27,802 bases of DNA from an uncultured Lachnospiraceae bacterium (GCA_910585995.1 CAJUGG010000067.1:1-27802); one strand, 5' to 3'; positions 13,575 to 22,280 are shown, counted from the stretch's first letter. Numbers and translations: made by a program. Notes: generated by a model not told the origin, from the sequence alone.

Positions 13575-14492
13575 CTACTCTTTAGAAAGCTCCACCGCCG
13601 ACGTCACCACGCCCGCCAGCTTCTGAATATCCGACGGAATAATAATCTTCGTCGCCTGTCCATCCGCCACCTTCTGAAATGCCTCCAGGCTCTTCAGCCG
13701 GATCACCGACTCATCCACGCCCACTTCTTTCAGATAGCGAAGACCCATCGCATTCGCCTGCTGCACCTTCAGAATCGCCGCCGCCTGGCCTTCCGCCTCC
13801 TTAATCATCTTCTCTTTCTCAGCTTCTGCTCTCAAGATCGCCGCCTGCTTCTCAGCCTCTGCATCCAGAATCGCAGACTCCTTATGGCCTTCCGCCACCA
13901 GAATCGTGGACTTCTTCTCACCTTCTGCCTTCAGGATTGCTTCCCGGCGCTCACGCTCTGCCTTCATCTGCTTCTCCATCGCATCCTGAATCGCTGCCGG
14001 AGGTATAATATTCTTCAACTCCACACGATTTACCTTAATCCCCCACGGATCTGTCGCCACATCCAGCGAAGCCCGCATCTTCGTATTGATCGTCTCACGG
14101 GAGGTCAATGTCTGATCCAGTTCCAGATCACCGATGATATTACGAAGCGTCGTAGCCGTCAGATTCTCGATCGCCATAATCGGATTCTCCACCCCATAGG
14201 CAAACAGCTTCGGATCCGTAATCTGGAAAAATACCACCGTATCAATCCGCATGGTAACATTATCTTTGGTAATCACCGGCTGTGGTGCAAAATCCACCAC
14301 CTGCTCCTTCAAAGTCACCTTACGCGCCACACGGTCAATAAACGGCGCTTTAAAATGAATCCCCACACCCCATGTACCATTATACGCACCCAGACGCTCC
14401 ATAACGAGAGCCGTAGCCTGCGGCACAATCTTAATACAGGATGCTAAAATAATCAAAATCACTAATACTAATACAGCTACTAATACAGGCAT
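13575..14492 (-). CDS. SPFH/Band 7 (stomatin/QmcA-like) membrane protein
   Basis: A 305-residue protein with one N-terminal membrane anchor (about 2-20, VLVAVLVLVILIILASC), the SPFH domain (about 20-180; ALVMERLGAYNGTWGVGIHF, VITKDNVTMRIDTVVFFQITD, SRETINTKMRASLDVATDPWGI) and an Ala/Glu-rich coiled coil (about 185-245, with repeats of AEGEK/AEAEK). Such proteins form large rings or cages in functional membrane microdomains, often with NfeD partners. Here the NfeD gene is directly upstream and overlaps: its TAA is followed at once by this ATG, with GGAGGA inside the NfeD end. QmcA-like (YbbK) is the closest match. The gene pair is flanked by the two long palindromes. Confidence 0.93.
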   Translation of the reverse strand: MPVLVAVLVLVILIILASCIKIVPQATALVMERLGAYNGTWGVGIHFKAPFIDRVARKVTLKEQVVDFAPQPVITKDNVTMRIDTVVFFQITDPKLFAYGVENPIMAIENLTATTLRNIIGDLELDQTLTSRETINTKMRASLDVATDPWGIKVNRVELKNIIPPAAIQDAMEKQMKAERERREAILKAEGEKKSTILVAEGHKESAILDAEAEKQAAILRAEAEKEKMIKEAEGQAAAILKVQQANAMGLRYLKEVGVDESVIRLKSLEAFQKVADGQATKIIIPSDIQKLAGVVTSAVELSKE

Positions 14493-14942
14493 TTATCCTT
14501 CCTCCTTTATCTCCTCTACTATAAGTTTCACACCTTCGATCGCACAGATCTTCACCTTACTTCCCGCCGCTATCTTACAGTTATCTTCCCTACTTCTAGC
14601 AGTCCAGCTAATATCCGCGATCATCACCTCTCCACTCTGGTTCAGGTTATCGATCTCTTTTGTCACGATTGCCATCCGACCGATCAAACTGTCCGCATTG
14701 GTCTTAGGTTTTGCGCCTTTTACATATCTCACCACAATCGGACGCGTCACCACTAAAAGCAGCAGAGAAATCCCCACAAACAACATCCTCTGTGCTGCAG
14801 CATTCGCGCCATAAAATGTAGATATAAATGCCACGATTGCTCCGCCCGCGAACCAGATCGTCGTCAAATTCACCGTCGCAATCTCAACCGCCAGCAGAAC
14901 AATCACCAGTCCAAGCCAGAGAATTGCTGGGTCCATCAACAT
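14493..14942 (-). CDS. NfeD-family membrane protein
   Basis: A 149-residue protein with membrane segments at about 6-24 (AILWLGLVIVLLAVEIA), 29-45 (IWFAGGAIVAFIST) and 54-68 (RMLFVGISLLLLVV), then an OB-fold-like cytosolic domain (about 80-145; LIGRMAIVTKEIDNLNQSGEV, SKVKICAIEGVKLIV). This is the short NfeD (YbbJ/QmcB) type that pairs with SPFH proteins. ATG 14942 has AAGGAAAGGGG 9 nt upstream; a TTG three codons earlier is less likely. A TATAAT -10 lies at 14975-14980. The OB domain is thought to contact the SPFH ring; the pair is probably a membrane-quality module. Confidence 0.9.
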   Translation of the reverse strand: MLMDPAILWLGLVIVLLAVEIATVNLTTIWFAGGAIVAFISTFYGANAAAQRMLFVGISLLLLVVTRPIVVRYVKGAKPKTNADSLIGRMAIVTKEIDNLNQSGEVMIADISWTARSREDNCKIAAGSKVKICAIEGVKLIVEEIKEEG

Positions 14943-14974
14943 GATCTTCAACCCCTTTCCTTATAGTTGTTCCC

Positions 14975-14980
14975 ATTATA
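14975..14980 (-). promoter_or_regulatory. -10 box for the nfeD-SPFH pair
   Basis: TATAAT (complement at 14975-14980) is 33 nt upstream of the ATG at 14942. The -35 is not obvious. Confidence 0.4.
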
Positions 14981-15048
14981 CACCACAACCATCCAAAAAA
15001 CCAGAATTTTGTGAGGGAAGGGGGATTTATTTAAAATTTTTGGGGTTA

Positions 15049-15268
15049 GCGACGGGGAAGTCGCAGAAGCGGGGGCCGGGGTGATGCAAAATGGACGCTT
15101 GGGTTGGACAAATGTCTGCATAGAGTGTATCGGACAGCCAGGCGATTTTGTACGTCACAGGCGGACACTCGTGTCCGAATGTGGCGCACAAAATCGCCTG
15201 GCTGTCCGATACATTCTATGCAGACATTTGTCAACCCCGGAAGCCGCATCGCGCGGCAATCCCGTCGC
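15049..15268. repeat. Long palindrome, copy 2 (220 bp)
   Basis: The inner arms 15107-15151 and 15188-15232 are complementary over 45 nt with one mismatch. The centre is CGGACAC-TC-GTGTCCG (15162-15177), and the outermost parts (GCGACGGG with CCCGTCGC) also pair. The left arm is about 20 nt longer than the right. It shares CTGTCCGATACATTC, ATGCAGACATT and the GGCGGACAC centre with copy 1. It begins 6 nt beyond the stop codon of the SleB-like gene and lies upstream of nfeD. Confidence 0.88.
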
Positions 15269-15273
15269 CTCCA

Positions 15274-16293
15274 TCAATAAAACACATGATTCCCAATCAC
15301 AATCCCACTGATGGTGCCGTTATTGCGGCGGAAGTGGGTCAAGGTCCCCACCGTCGTCTCTCCATTGAGCGCCGCCTGCGCTGCCTGTACGCAGACAGAC
15401 CTTGGGCCAGATGCCATAATCGCTGCAACTTTACCGGTCGCCGCCGGTGTAAACTGTCCAGGTGCTGAGATCACTGCCTGGATGGAGTTAGGATATGCTC
15501 CGCTTCTGACACGGTTCATCACCACTGCTCCTACAGCCACCTGTCCTTCATATGGCTGATTAGCCGCCTCTGCCTGAATCAGTGATGCCAGAAGAAGCAG
15601 TTCATCATTCGATGCCTCAATCGCTCCCAGATTGGAAGTCCTGCGCTCCTTCTCCTCAGCCGCCTTTCTGGCTGCCTCCTCTGCTTTTATCTCGTCCATG
15701 GTCTTTGCCTCACCATACTCGTAAGAGACTTCCACAAATTCCTCAGAAATATAATTGATCTCTCCGTCAGAGTAGATAATCTCCAGCCAGCCGTCCTGTG
15801 CCTCACCAACCTCAATAGTCTCTCCCTTTCCAATCAGATCGATCACTTTTGCATCCATATTCGCTTCCGCTCTTACTCTTAGCGTCTGCGCTGTCACGGT
15901 TGCAATCTTATCGGTATCTTTGGCTGCCCGCTCCTCTGCTTCCATTCCAAAAGCCAGATAGTCGTTGCTGACCCATCCGGTTACATTCCCGGAACGAATC
16001 ATCGTCCAGCCTTCTGTCTGCTTTACAATCTCACCGGCATCGCCTTTAAACATCTTGCCGATCACGGCTGCATCTGTCCCCGGCTCTGTACGGACACTGA
16101 CAGAATCATCCACCTTTGCCATCACTTTTCCATCCCAGACTTCTTCTGCTAAGATCTCCTCCACGTCCTCTGCCGTCAGTTGATCCATCAACGCATTTAA
16201 GGTGTCTTCTCCTTCACTTCCCAGACCTGCAAATCCAGTCTGGCACAACCACATAGCTGCGAGAAGAAAAATTGCCATTCCTTTTTTCCACAT
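15274..16293 (-). CDS. SleB-type cell wall hydrolase with two SH3 domains
   Basis: A 339-residue exported protein: signal peptide (about 1-23, MWKKGMAIFLLAAMWLCQTG), two bacterial SH3 domains (about 58-112, KVDDSVSVRTEPGTDAAVIG; about 128-190, VTAQTLRVRAEANMDAKVIDLI), an Ala/Glu-rich linker (about 197-222) and a C-terminal Hydrolase_2 domain (about 228-339; LLASLIQAEAANQPYEGQVA, GAVVMNRVRSGAYPNSIQ, PGQFTPAATG). This domain is the lytic transglycosylase of spore cortex lysis (SleB/CwlJ), but with SH3 domains it may act on vegetative wall. AGGAGGGAG precedes the ATG. A strong promoter, TTGACA-17-TAAAAT, is at 16341-16369. Long palindrome copy 2 lies just after its stop. Confidence 0.92.
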   Translation of the reverse strand: MWKKGMAIFLLAAMWLCQTGFAGLGSEGEDTLNALMDQLTAEDVEEILAEEVWDGKVMAKVDDSVSVRTEPGTDAAVIGKMFKGDAGEIVKQTEGWTMIRSGNVTGWVSNDYLAFGMEAEERAAKDTDKIATVTAQTLRVRAEANMDAKVIDLIGKGETIEVGEAQDGWLEIIYSDGEINYISEEFVEVSYEYGEAKTMDEIKAEEAARKAAEEKERRTSNLGAIEASNDELLLLASLIQAEAANQPYEGQVAVGAVVMNRVRSGAYPNSIQAVISAPGQFTPAATGKVAAIMASGPRSVCVQAAQAALNGETTVGTLTHFRRNNGTISGIVIGNHVFY

Positions 16294-16340
16294 CTGTACT
16301 CCCTCCTAAATATTACGAAAATATTACATTTATTACAGGG

Positions 16341-16369
16341 ATTTTATCAGATATTACGCCTTTTGTCAA
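16341..16369 (-). promoter_or_regulatory. Promoter of the SleB-like gene
   Basis: TTGACA (16364-16369) and TAAAAT (16341-16346) are separated by 17 nt; the predicted leader is about 40 nt. Confidence 0.75.
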
Positions 16370-16401
16370 CTTTTTATTAAGATTCCGTTTCGAATTGGCA
16401 T

Positions 16402-16584
16402 CTAAGATGCATCATACTGGGATTTCCTCTGGTCTGCAAGCTCTGCCAGATGCAGATATTTTTCATATTGTAGCTGGTAAAATTTCCCTTTTTCCGAGTC
16501 CGGTACAAATTCCCGGATATCTTGCTCTCTCTTTGGGAAGACAAGAAAAAGCGGCTGCTGGTCTCTGACAGACATCATAAGCAT
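16402..16584 (-). CDS. Small hypothetical protein (60 aa), doubtful
   Basis: A 60-residue charged frame (QQPLFLVFPKREQDIREFVP, then KYLHLAELADQRKSQYDAS) starts 33 nt after the stop of the TrmH-like gene and could be its last co-transcribed partner. The composition looks like real protein: helical and rich in Glu, Gln, Lys. Against it, no ribosome site is seen before any of the three ATG candidates (16584, 16578, 16575), and another frame is open across the same stretch. No family recognised. Confidence 0.35.
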   Translation of the reverse strand: MLMMSVRDQQPLFLVFPKREQDIREFVPDSEKGKFYQLQYEKYLHLAELADQRKSQYDAS

Positions 16585-16617
16585 TTGTCAAAAACCAGTC
16601 GCCGTATGATCGGGCAG

Positions 16618-17409
16618 CTATTGCTGTCCTGTTCTTTTTCTCCGCTGTCTGCATACTTCGTACATCAGAATGGACGCTGCCACCGCGGCATTGAGAGACT
16701 CCAGCTTCCCTTCCATAGGAATCCGTATCCAGGTATCTGCTCTTTCGCTCAATCTCTTGCTTAATCCATTTCCCTCATTTCCTATGAAAAAAGCACACCC
16801 TCCCTGGTAGTCCTCCCGATCGTAAAAGCGCTCCCCTTTTAGATGCGCTGCATACGTGCGGATGCCCCTTTCCTTGAGCGCAGGAAGCACTTCCTCCAAA
16901 TCGTCCACATAGACAAATGGCATCCGGTAGATGGAACCCATGGTGGAACGGATAGTCTTGGGATTGTATATGTCGACAGAGTTCCTGCTCAGGATAATCC
17001 CATCCACGCCGGCTCCTTCCGCGGTCCGAAAAATTGTCCCCAGATTGCCCGGATCTTGTAATTGCTCCAAAAGGAGAAGATGCGGACTCTTTCCCTGTAT
17101 CATATCCATTAACTGACAGTTGTGTCTTCTTATTACACACAGGATTCCCTGAGGAGTCTTGGTATCGCTTACCGCAGCAAAGACCCGGTCATCTAAAACC
17201 TCCATTGGCAGTCCAGCAACAAAAGCCTGTCCCTTTTCTTCGAACAGGCTTTTGGAAATGTACACTTTCTCAATCTTACTTCTGGGCGCCTCCTGATACA
17301 TCTTAACGCCTTCCACCAGGTAAACACCTGCTTCCTCTCTTGCTCTGGCTTTTTTTAAAAGCTGCTGCAGATGTTTCACCTGTGGATTGGATGTACTGGT
17401 GATCATCAT
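16618..17409 (-). CDS. TrmH/SpoU-family RNA 2'-O-methyltransferase
   Basis: A 263-residue protein: N-terminal RNA-binding domain of the SpoU_sub_bind kind (ITSTSNPQVKHLQQLLKKARA ... GVYLVEGVKMYQEA), then the knotted SPOUT methyltransferase with its three motifs: NLGTIFRTAEGAGVDGII, FFIGNEGNGLS and IRIPMEGKLESLNAAVAASILMYE. It uses SAM to methylate ribose in rRNA or tRNA; the precise target is unknown. The start overlaps the pfkA stop as ATGA, so translation is coupled. The RlmB or TsnR-like class is the nearest guess. Confidence 0.93.
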   Translation of the reverse strand: MMITSTSNPQVKHLQQLLKKARAREEAGVYLVEGVKMYQEAPRSKIEKVYISKSLFEEKGQAFVAGLPMEVLDDRVFAAVSDTKTPQGILCVIRRHNCQLMDMIQGKSPHLLLLEQLQDPGNLGTIFRTAEGAGVDGIILSRNSVDIYNPKTIRSTMGSIYRMPFVYVDDLEEVLPALKERGIRTYAAHLKGERFYDREDYQGGCAFFIGNEGNGLSKRLSERADTWIRIPMEGKLESLNAAVAASILMYEVCRQRRKRTGQQ

Positions 17410-18380
17410 TTCGCCATATCAGAGGAAACCTGAACCATATAGGTGGGAACACCTTTGTTCATGCCCAGTGCCTCATCTATATCAAAATCTTTAAATTCAC
17501 CATTCTTATAGCCCACAACACGATTGGACTTTCCCTGACAAAGCAGGTCCACGGCAAGCCCTCCCATCATGGTTGCATAGACACGGTCTCTGCAAGTTGG
17601 ATTGCCGCCACGCTGCATATAGCCCAGGATCGTCGCGCGGGTCTCCATGCCTGTCGCCGCTTCGATTCTTCTCGCCATGGATGTGGAATGGCCGATACCT
17701 TCCGCATTGATAATGATATAATGTTTTTTGCCGCTTTTTCGGTTGGCCACGATGTCATTGATGATCTTCTGTTCATCATAGTCATATTGTTCTGGTATCA
17801 GGATAGACTCTGCACCATTGGCAATACCGCACCACAGAGCAATATAACCTGCATTTCTTCCCATAACCTCGATGATACTGCAGCGCTCATGAGAGGTGGA
17901 TGTATCACGCACTTTATCAATTGCCTGCATTGCCGTATTGACCGCCGTATCAAACCCAATGGTGTATTCGGTGCAGGCAATATCCAGATCAATGGTGCCA
18001 GGCACACCCACAGTATTGACTCCAAAAGCAGCCAGCTTTTGTGCTCCTGCAAAAGACCCGTCGCCGCCGATTACTACCAGACCATCGATCCCATGTTTTT
18101 TACAGATCTCTGCCCCTTTTCTCTGTCCTTCCTCTGTACGGAACTCCGAACAGCGTGCCGTAAAGAGAATGGTGCCGCCTTTGTCCAGAATATCGCTGAC
18201 CGATTCTCTGCCCATATCAATGATGTCTTCCTCCAAAAGCCCCTGATAGCCTCTGCGGATGCCTTTTACTTTTTTGCCATTAGCACGTGCTTTGCGCACC
18301 ACTGCACGAATGGCTGCATTCATTCCCGGTGCATCACCACCGCTTGTCAAAACCCCGATTGTGTTGATTTCTTTCGCCAT
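17406..18380 (-). CDS. pfkA: ATP-dependent 6-phosphofructokinase
   Basis: Phosphorylates fructose 6-phosphate in glycolysis. At 324 aa it has the usual length. GVLTSGGDAPGMNAAIRA (9-26) and GGDGS (105-109; Gly at the position that marks ATP rather than PPi use) bind ATP. The catalytic loop reads PGTIDLDIACTEYTIGFDTA, where the common TIDNDI has become TIDLDI: both Asp are kept and Asn is replaced by Leu, as in other clostridial enzymes I recall. MGRNAGYIALWCG and RATILGYMQRGG follow. AAGGAG precedes the ATG. The gene follows dnaE by 46 nt with no terminator in between. Confidence 0.97.
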   Translation of the reverse strand: MAKEINTIGVLTSGGDAPGMNAAIRAVVRKARANGKKVKGIRRGYQGLLEEDIIDMGRESVSDILDKGGTILFTARCSEFRTEEGQRKGAEICKKHGIDGLVVIGGDGSFAGAQKLAAFGVNTVGVPGTIDLDIACTEYTIGFDTAVNTAMQAIDKVRDTSTSHERCSIIEVMGRNAGYIALWCGIANGAESILIPEQYDYDEQKIINDIVANRKSGKKHYIIINAEGIGHSTSMARRIEAATGMETRATILGYMQRGGNPTCRDRVYATMMGGLAVDLLCQGKSNRVVGYKNGEFKDFDIDEALGMNKGVPTYMVQVSSDMAK

Positions 18381-18426
18381 GACTTCTCCTTTGCCCTAAG
18401 TTATTGATAGCGTTTTTTCTTTAATT

Positions 18427-21400
18427 TTAAAGCATTTTGCCTGTATTTTCAATATGCTTCTGAACCTCTTTTACATTTTTCTCACCAAACTTTTCGTACA
18501 GGCGTTCCAGTAAGTCTTCATGAATCCGAATATTCCTACTGGCCGGCAGTATCTTCTTCATCTTCTCTTCGCGCAGATAGATCACAACTGTATCATTTCC
18601 CTCACTGTCCATCAGCATCCGATACAGTTCCTGCTCCCTGTCCTGGTACTCTTTCCGGTCGGCAAACTGTATCCAGAGTTCTTTGTGAATCATCTCAAAA
18701 GGAGTGATACGTTCTAAGATCAGCTTGCTTGCTCGCTCCTCTTCGCCGGATACCCGGCCACTGACAAATACTTTGTCATCCACCTGCAAAAACCGATTGT
18801 TCCGCTCATAATCCCTTGGAAAGATCACCACTTCCACAGACCCCACCAGATCTTCTACGGTAATAAAAGCCATCATCTGACTGGTCTTAGTAGTCTTGGT
18901 CGTCTTCGATGTGATGATCCCGCCGATCACCACATGCTCTCCGTCTCTTAGCTTTGCCTCTTCTCCTTCTTCCGGCGGCTGAAAATCCATGGTCACATGA
19001 GTGATGCCCCGCTTCCACTGGGTCTCATATTCCTCCAATGGATGACCGCTGATATAGAATCCCAGCACCTCTTTTTCAAAAGCCAGAAGATCTTCTTTTC
19101 CATATTCGGGCACTGACGGCATGGGAATCTTGTAGGCTTCTTTTTCTTCCTCTGGTACAAAGTCAAACAGGCTCATCTGGCCTTCCAGTTCTGTCTTTTT
19201 CTTTTGCGAGATCTGATCCATTATCTGTCCATAGACCATCATCATCTGCCGTCTGTTGGCCGGGAACGAATCAAAGGCTCCTGCCTTGATCAGATTTTCT
19301 ACAGTCCTCTTATTGATGTCTCTGCCGGACATACGTTCGATAAAATCACTCAGATCCAAAAACAGCCCTTTTTGACGCTCTTTTAACACACTTTCAATCA
19401 CTGGCCTTCCCACACTTTTTATCGCACTTAATCCATAGCGGATACCTTGATCCGACACCGAGAAGACGCCCTCACTCTCATTGATATCCGGCGCTAAGAT
19501 GGCGATACCCATCTGCCTGCAAGTCAGGATATACTCCGATACTTTGGAAGAATTGTCAATCACTGAAGTCATCAGTGCCGCCATAAATTCCAGCGGATAA
19601 TAGTATTTCAGCCAGGCTGTCTGATAGGCCACAACGGCATAAGCTGCCGCATGGGATTTATTAAATGCATATTTGGCAAAATCAATCATCTCATCATAAA
19701 TCTTGTTGGCCACCCGCTCCGGAATCCCTCTGGCAATACATCCCGGCACCTGTTCTTCTTCATTGCCATAGACAAAATTCTGTCGCTCTTTCTGCATCAC
19801 TGATGCTTTTTTCTTGGACATAGCACGACGCACCAGATCACTTCTGCCCAGTGTATAACCTGCTAACTTTTGTACGATCTGCATCACTTGTTCCTGGTAG
19901 ACAATACATCCATAGGTAGGCTCTAAGATCGGCTCTAGCTCCGGGCAGTCATAGGTGATCGTCTCCGGATGATTCTTTCCCCGGATATACTGCGGGATAA
20001 AATCCATCGGCCCTGGACGGTACAAAGAGATCCCTGCAATAATATCTTCCAGGCTTTGAGGCTTTAATTCCTTGATAAAATTCTTCATACCCGAACTTTC
20101 CAGTTGGAACACCCCGTCGGTACGTCCTGTTCCAAGGGAATTAAACACCGCTTTGTCGTCATAGTCCAGATGGTCCACATCGATCTGGATACCTTTGCTC
20201 TTCTCGATCAGCTTCACTGCGTTCTGGATCACAGTCAGGGTGCGCAGGCCAAGGAAATCCATCTTAAGCAGCCCCAGCTCCTCTAACGTAGTCATCGTAA
20301 ACTGCGTCGTGATCGCACCGTCCTGTGCCCTGGACAGAGGCACATATTCATCTACAGCCTTTTGGCTGATCACCACGCCTGCTGCATGCATCGAAGTATG
20401 CCTAGGAAGCCCCTCAAGCCTCTTAGACATGTCCACCAGCTCTTTGACCTGTTCATTGCTGTCATAGAGTGTTTTAAACTCCGGATTGGTGTTCAGCGCC
20501 CTTTCCAGCGTGATATTCAGTTCCTTAGGAACCATCTTGGCGATAGAGTCCACGAACGCATAGGGAAGATCCATCACCCGCCCCACATCTCTAAGAACGT
20601 TTCTCGCTGCCAAGGTCCCAAAAGTGACGATCTGCACCACCCGGTCGCTCCCGTATTTGCGCACCACATAGTCAATGACCTCCTGCCTGCGTTCATAGCA
20701 GAAGTCAATATCAATATCCGGCATGGACACTCGCTCCGGATTGAGAAACCGCTCAAACAGAAGCTGATATTTATCAGGATCAATATTGGTAATCCCCAAG
20801 GCATAGGAGACCAGACTTCCGGCAGCCGAACCGCGTCCCGGTCCTACGGCAATCCCATGGTCTCTGGCATATTTGATAAAGTCCCAGACGATCAGGAAAT
20901 AATCCACATACCCCATCTTCTGAATAATGGAAAGCTCATAGAGGAGCTGCTCTTTTAAGGCTCCTTGATCCTCCGGATAGCGCTCCTTAAATCCTTCCTG
21001 GCAGAGCTTGTTCAGATATTCCCAGGAAGTGTACCCTTCTGGCACATCATATTTGGGAAGCTTGGTCACACCGAACTCGATCTCCACCTGACAGCGGTCT
21101 GCAATCTTCTGGGTATTTTCGAGTGCTTGCGGGGCATAAGGAAACAGGCTGGCCATCTCTTCTTTAGACTTTACATAATACTGACCGCCTTCATAGCGCA
21201 TCCTGTCCTCATCTGACAGCCGTTTGCCCGTCTGAAGACACAACAGGATATCATGCGGTTTCGCATCCTCCTCATAGGTATAGTGTACATCATTGGTGGC
21301 CACTAAAGGAAGCGACAGTTCTTTGCTCATACGAAGCAGCGCCTGATTGACCTGTCTTTGTTCCGGGATCCCATGATCCTGAAGCTCTAAGAAAAAATTC

Positions 21401-21906
21401 CCGTCCCCAAAGATCTCTTGGTACCCTTTCGCAATCCTGCAGGCCTCTTCATACTGTCCTTTGACAATCGCACGCTGCACCTCGCCGGCCAAGCAGGCAC
21501 TTAAGGCAATGATCCCCTTATGATAGGTCTTAAGCAGTTCCTTGTCCACCCTTGGGCGATAATAGAATCCTTCTGTATATCCCCTTGATACAATTTTAAC
21601 AAGGTTTTGATAGCCTTCCTGATTCTCTGCCAACAACACCAGATGGTAATAACGGTCTTCTCCTCCTGTGTTCTCGCGGTCATGCCTTGAACGTGGCGCT
21701 ACATAGACCTCACAGCCCAGGATTGGCTTGATCCCCTGTGCTTTCGCTTCCTTATAAAAGTCGATCACCCCATACATAGAGCCATGATCTGTGATCGCCG
21801 CACTGTCCATCCCCAGTTCTTTGACTCTTGAGACATATTCTTTGATCTTATTAGAACCATCTAACAGACTGTATTCCGTATGTACATGCAGATGTGCAAA
21901 ATTCAT
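18427..21906 (-). CDS. dnaE: DNA polymerase III subunit alpha (DnaE)
   Basis: A 1159-residue replicative polymerase. The N-terminal PHP domain begins at once (FAHLHVHTEYSLLDGS). The catalytic centre includes GPGRGSAAGSLVSYALGIT and PDIDIDFCYERR, with the two metal-binding Asp. Later comes FAKYAFNKSHAAAYAVVAYQT, then the HhH region (INKRTVENLIKAGAFDSF) and the OB fold (VVIGGIITSKTTKTTKTS). ATG 21906 is chosen over 21933, as GGGGGAT precedes it and it starts exactly at the conserved MNFAHLHVH. In Firmicutes, DnaE works with PolC on the lagging strand. The start lies only about 30 nt after the upstream gene's terminator; a TATAAT at 21974-21979 may be its own -10. Confidence 0.97.
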   Translation of the reverse strand: MNFAHLHVHTEYSLLDGSNKIKEYVSRVKELGMDSAAITDHGSMYGVIDFYKEAKAQGIKPILGCEVYVAPRSRHDRENTGGEDRYYHLVLLAENQEGYQNLVKIVSRGYTEGFYYRPRVDKELLKTYHKGIIALSACLAGEVQRAIVKGQYEEACRIAKGYQEIFGDGNFFLELQDHGIPEQRQVNQALLRMSKELSLPLVATNDVHYTYEEDAKPHDILLCLQTGKRLSDEDRMRYEGGQYYVKSKEEMASLFPYAPQALENTQKIADRCQVEIEFGVTKLPKYDVPEGYTSWEYLNKLCQEGFKERYPEDQGALKEQLLYELSIIQKMGYVDYFLIVWDFIKYARDHGIAVGPGRGSAAGSLVSYALGITNIDPDKYQLLFERFLNPERVSMPDIDIDFCYERRQEVIDYVVRKYGSDRVVQIVTFGTLAARNVLRDVGRVMDLPYAFVDSIAKMVPKELNITLERALNTNPEFKTLYDSNEQVKELVDMSKRLEGLPRHTSMHAAGVVISQKAVDEYVPLSRAQDGAITTQFTMTTLEELGLLKMDFLGLRTLTVIQNAVKLIEKSKGIQIDVDHLDYDDKAVFNSLGTGRTDGVFQLESSGMKNFIKELKPQSLEDIIAGISLYRPGPMDFIPQYIRGKNHPETITYDCPELEPILEPTYGCIVYQEQVMQIVQKLAGYTLGRSDLVRRAMSKKKASVMQKERQNFVYGNEEEQVPGCIARGIPERVANKIYDEMIDFAKYAFNKSHAAAYAVVAYQTAWLKYYYPLEFMAALMTSVIDNSSKVSEYILTCRQMGIAILAPDINESEGVFSVSDQGIRYGLSAIKSVGRPVIESVLKERQKGLFLDLSDFIERMSGRDINKRTVENLIKAGAFDSFPANRRQMMMVYGQIMDQISQKKKTELEGQMSLFDFVPEEEKEAYKIPMPSVPEYGKEDLLAFEKEVLGFYISGHPLEEYETQWKRGITHVTMDFQPPEEGEEAKLRDGEHVVIGGIITSKTTKTTKTSQMMAFITVEDLVGSVEVVIFPRDYERNNRFLQVDDKVFVSGRVSGEEERASKLILERITPFEMIHKELWIQFADRKEYQDREQELYRMLMDSEGNDTVVIYLREEKMKKILPASRNIRIHEDLLERLYEKFGEKNVKEVQKHIENTGKML

Positions 21907-21935
21907 CTCTTTATCCCCCACTCTATTGATCACAT

Positions 21936-21971
21936 GAAAAAAGGAGCAACAGCGCTTCGACTGTTACTCCT
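21936..21971 (-). terminator. Intrinsic terminator between the HPr-like gene and dnaE
   Basis: On the minus strand GGAGTAACAG (21970-21961) pairs with CTGTTGCTCC (21952-21943), one mismatch, followed by six T (21942-21937). The dnaE ATG is only 31 nt beyond. It may act as a terminator for the upstream gene or as an attenuator for dnaE. Confidence 0.7.
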
Positions 21972-21984
21972 CCATTATAACCGA

Positions 21985-22218
21985 TTAGCCATTAATCATA
22001 AAGGATAATAATTTATCAATGTCCTCTTTTTCATAGGCGATGATCTCCAGCTCCGGAATCTCACCATTAGAAAAAATATTCGCAAGGGATACATACTGAC
22101 ACAGCTTTGATTTAAGGTTCAACCGGTCGCCCTCTCCTGTCACCAATTCTACTTTACCTGCACAGTTGTCTACCACTTCAAAGAATTTGTTTACATCTTT
22201 AATATTCTGTACTTTCAT
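21985..22218 (-). CDS. HPr-like small protein lacking the phospho-histidine
   Basis: A 77-residue protein whose pattern follows the HPr fold found in many clostridial HPr-family proteins: FFEVVDNCAGKVELVTGEGD, LNLKSKLCQYVSLANIF (in place of the AKSIMGIFSL helix) and DIDKLLSFMING. The region that carries the phosphorylated His in PTS HPr has no His, so PTS phosphotransfer is unlikely. A strong promoter, TTGCAA-17-TATAAT, is at 22252-22280, and a terminator follows at 21936-21971, so it forms its own transcript. Function unknown; family assignment rests on the fold-like pattern only. Confidence 0.65.
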   Translation of the reverse strand: MKVQNIKDVNKFFEVVDNCAGKVELVTGEGDRLNLKSKLCQYVSLANIFSNGEIPELEIIAYEKEDIDKLLSFMING

Positions 22219-22251
22219 ATCCTCAATCTCCTTTCCTTCTTTACGATACCC

Positions 22252-22280
22252 ATTATACTCAAGGTCTTGCCAGATTGCAA
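22252..22280 (-). promoter_or_regulatory. Promoter of the HPr-like gene
   Basis: TTGCAA (22275-22280), 17 nt, TATAAT (22252-22257). A perfect 21-nt palindrome, ATATTTTGAT-A-ATCAAAATAT (22292-22312), lies just upstream of the -35. It could be an operator or a weak AT-rich terminator of cvfB. Confidence 0.65.

Noticed and set aside
13288..14447. Several open frames in and opposite the palindrome and the SPFH gene
   Set aside because: They are reverse-strand shadows of the SPFH gene or products of the palindrome; composition is rich in Arg, His, Pro and Ser and no ribosome sites fit.
15046..15468. Short frames in palindrome copy 2 (peptides with NVCIECIGQ on both strands)
   Set aside because: The same peptide appears on both strands because the DNA is a palindrome; this is a repeat by-product, not a gene.
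16463..16654. Leftward 63-codon frame overlapping the end of the TrmH-like gene
   Set aside because: Overlaps two other candidates, lacks a ribosome site and has no protein-like pattern.
17406..18380. PfkA TIDLDI in place of TIDNDI as a sign of inactivity
   Set aside because: Both catalytic Asp residues and the ATP-binding GGDGS are kept, and I recall the same variant in other clostridial enzymes.
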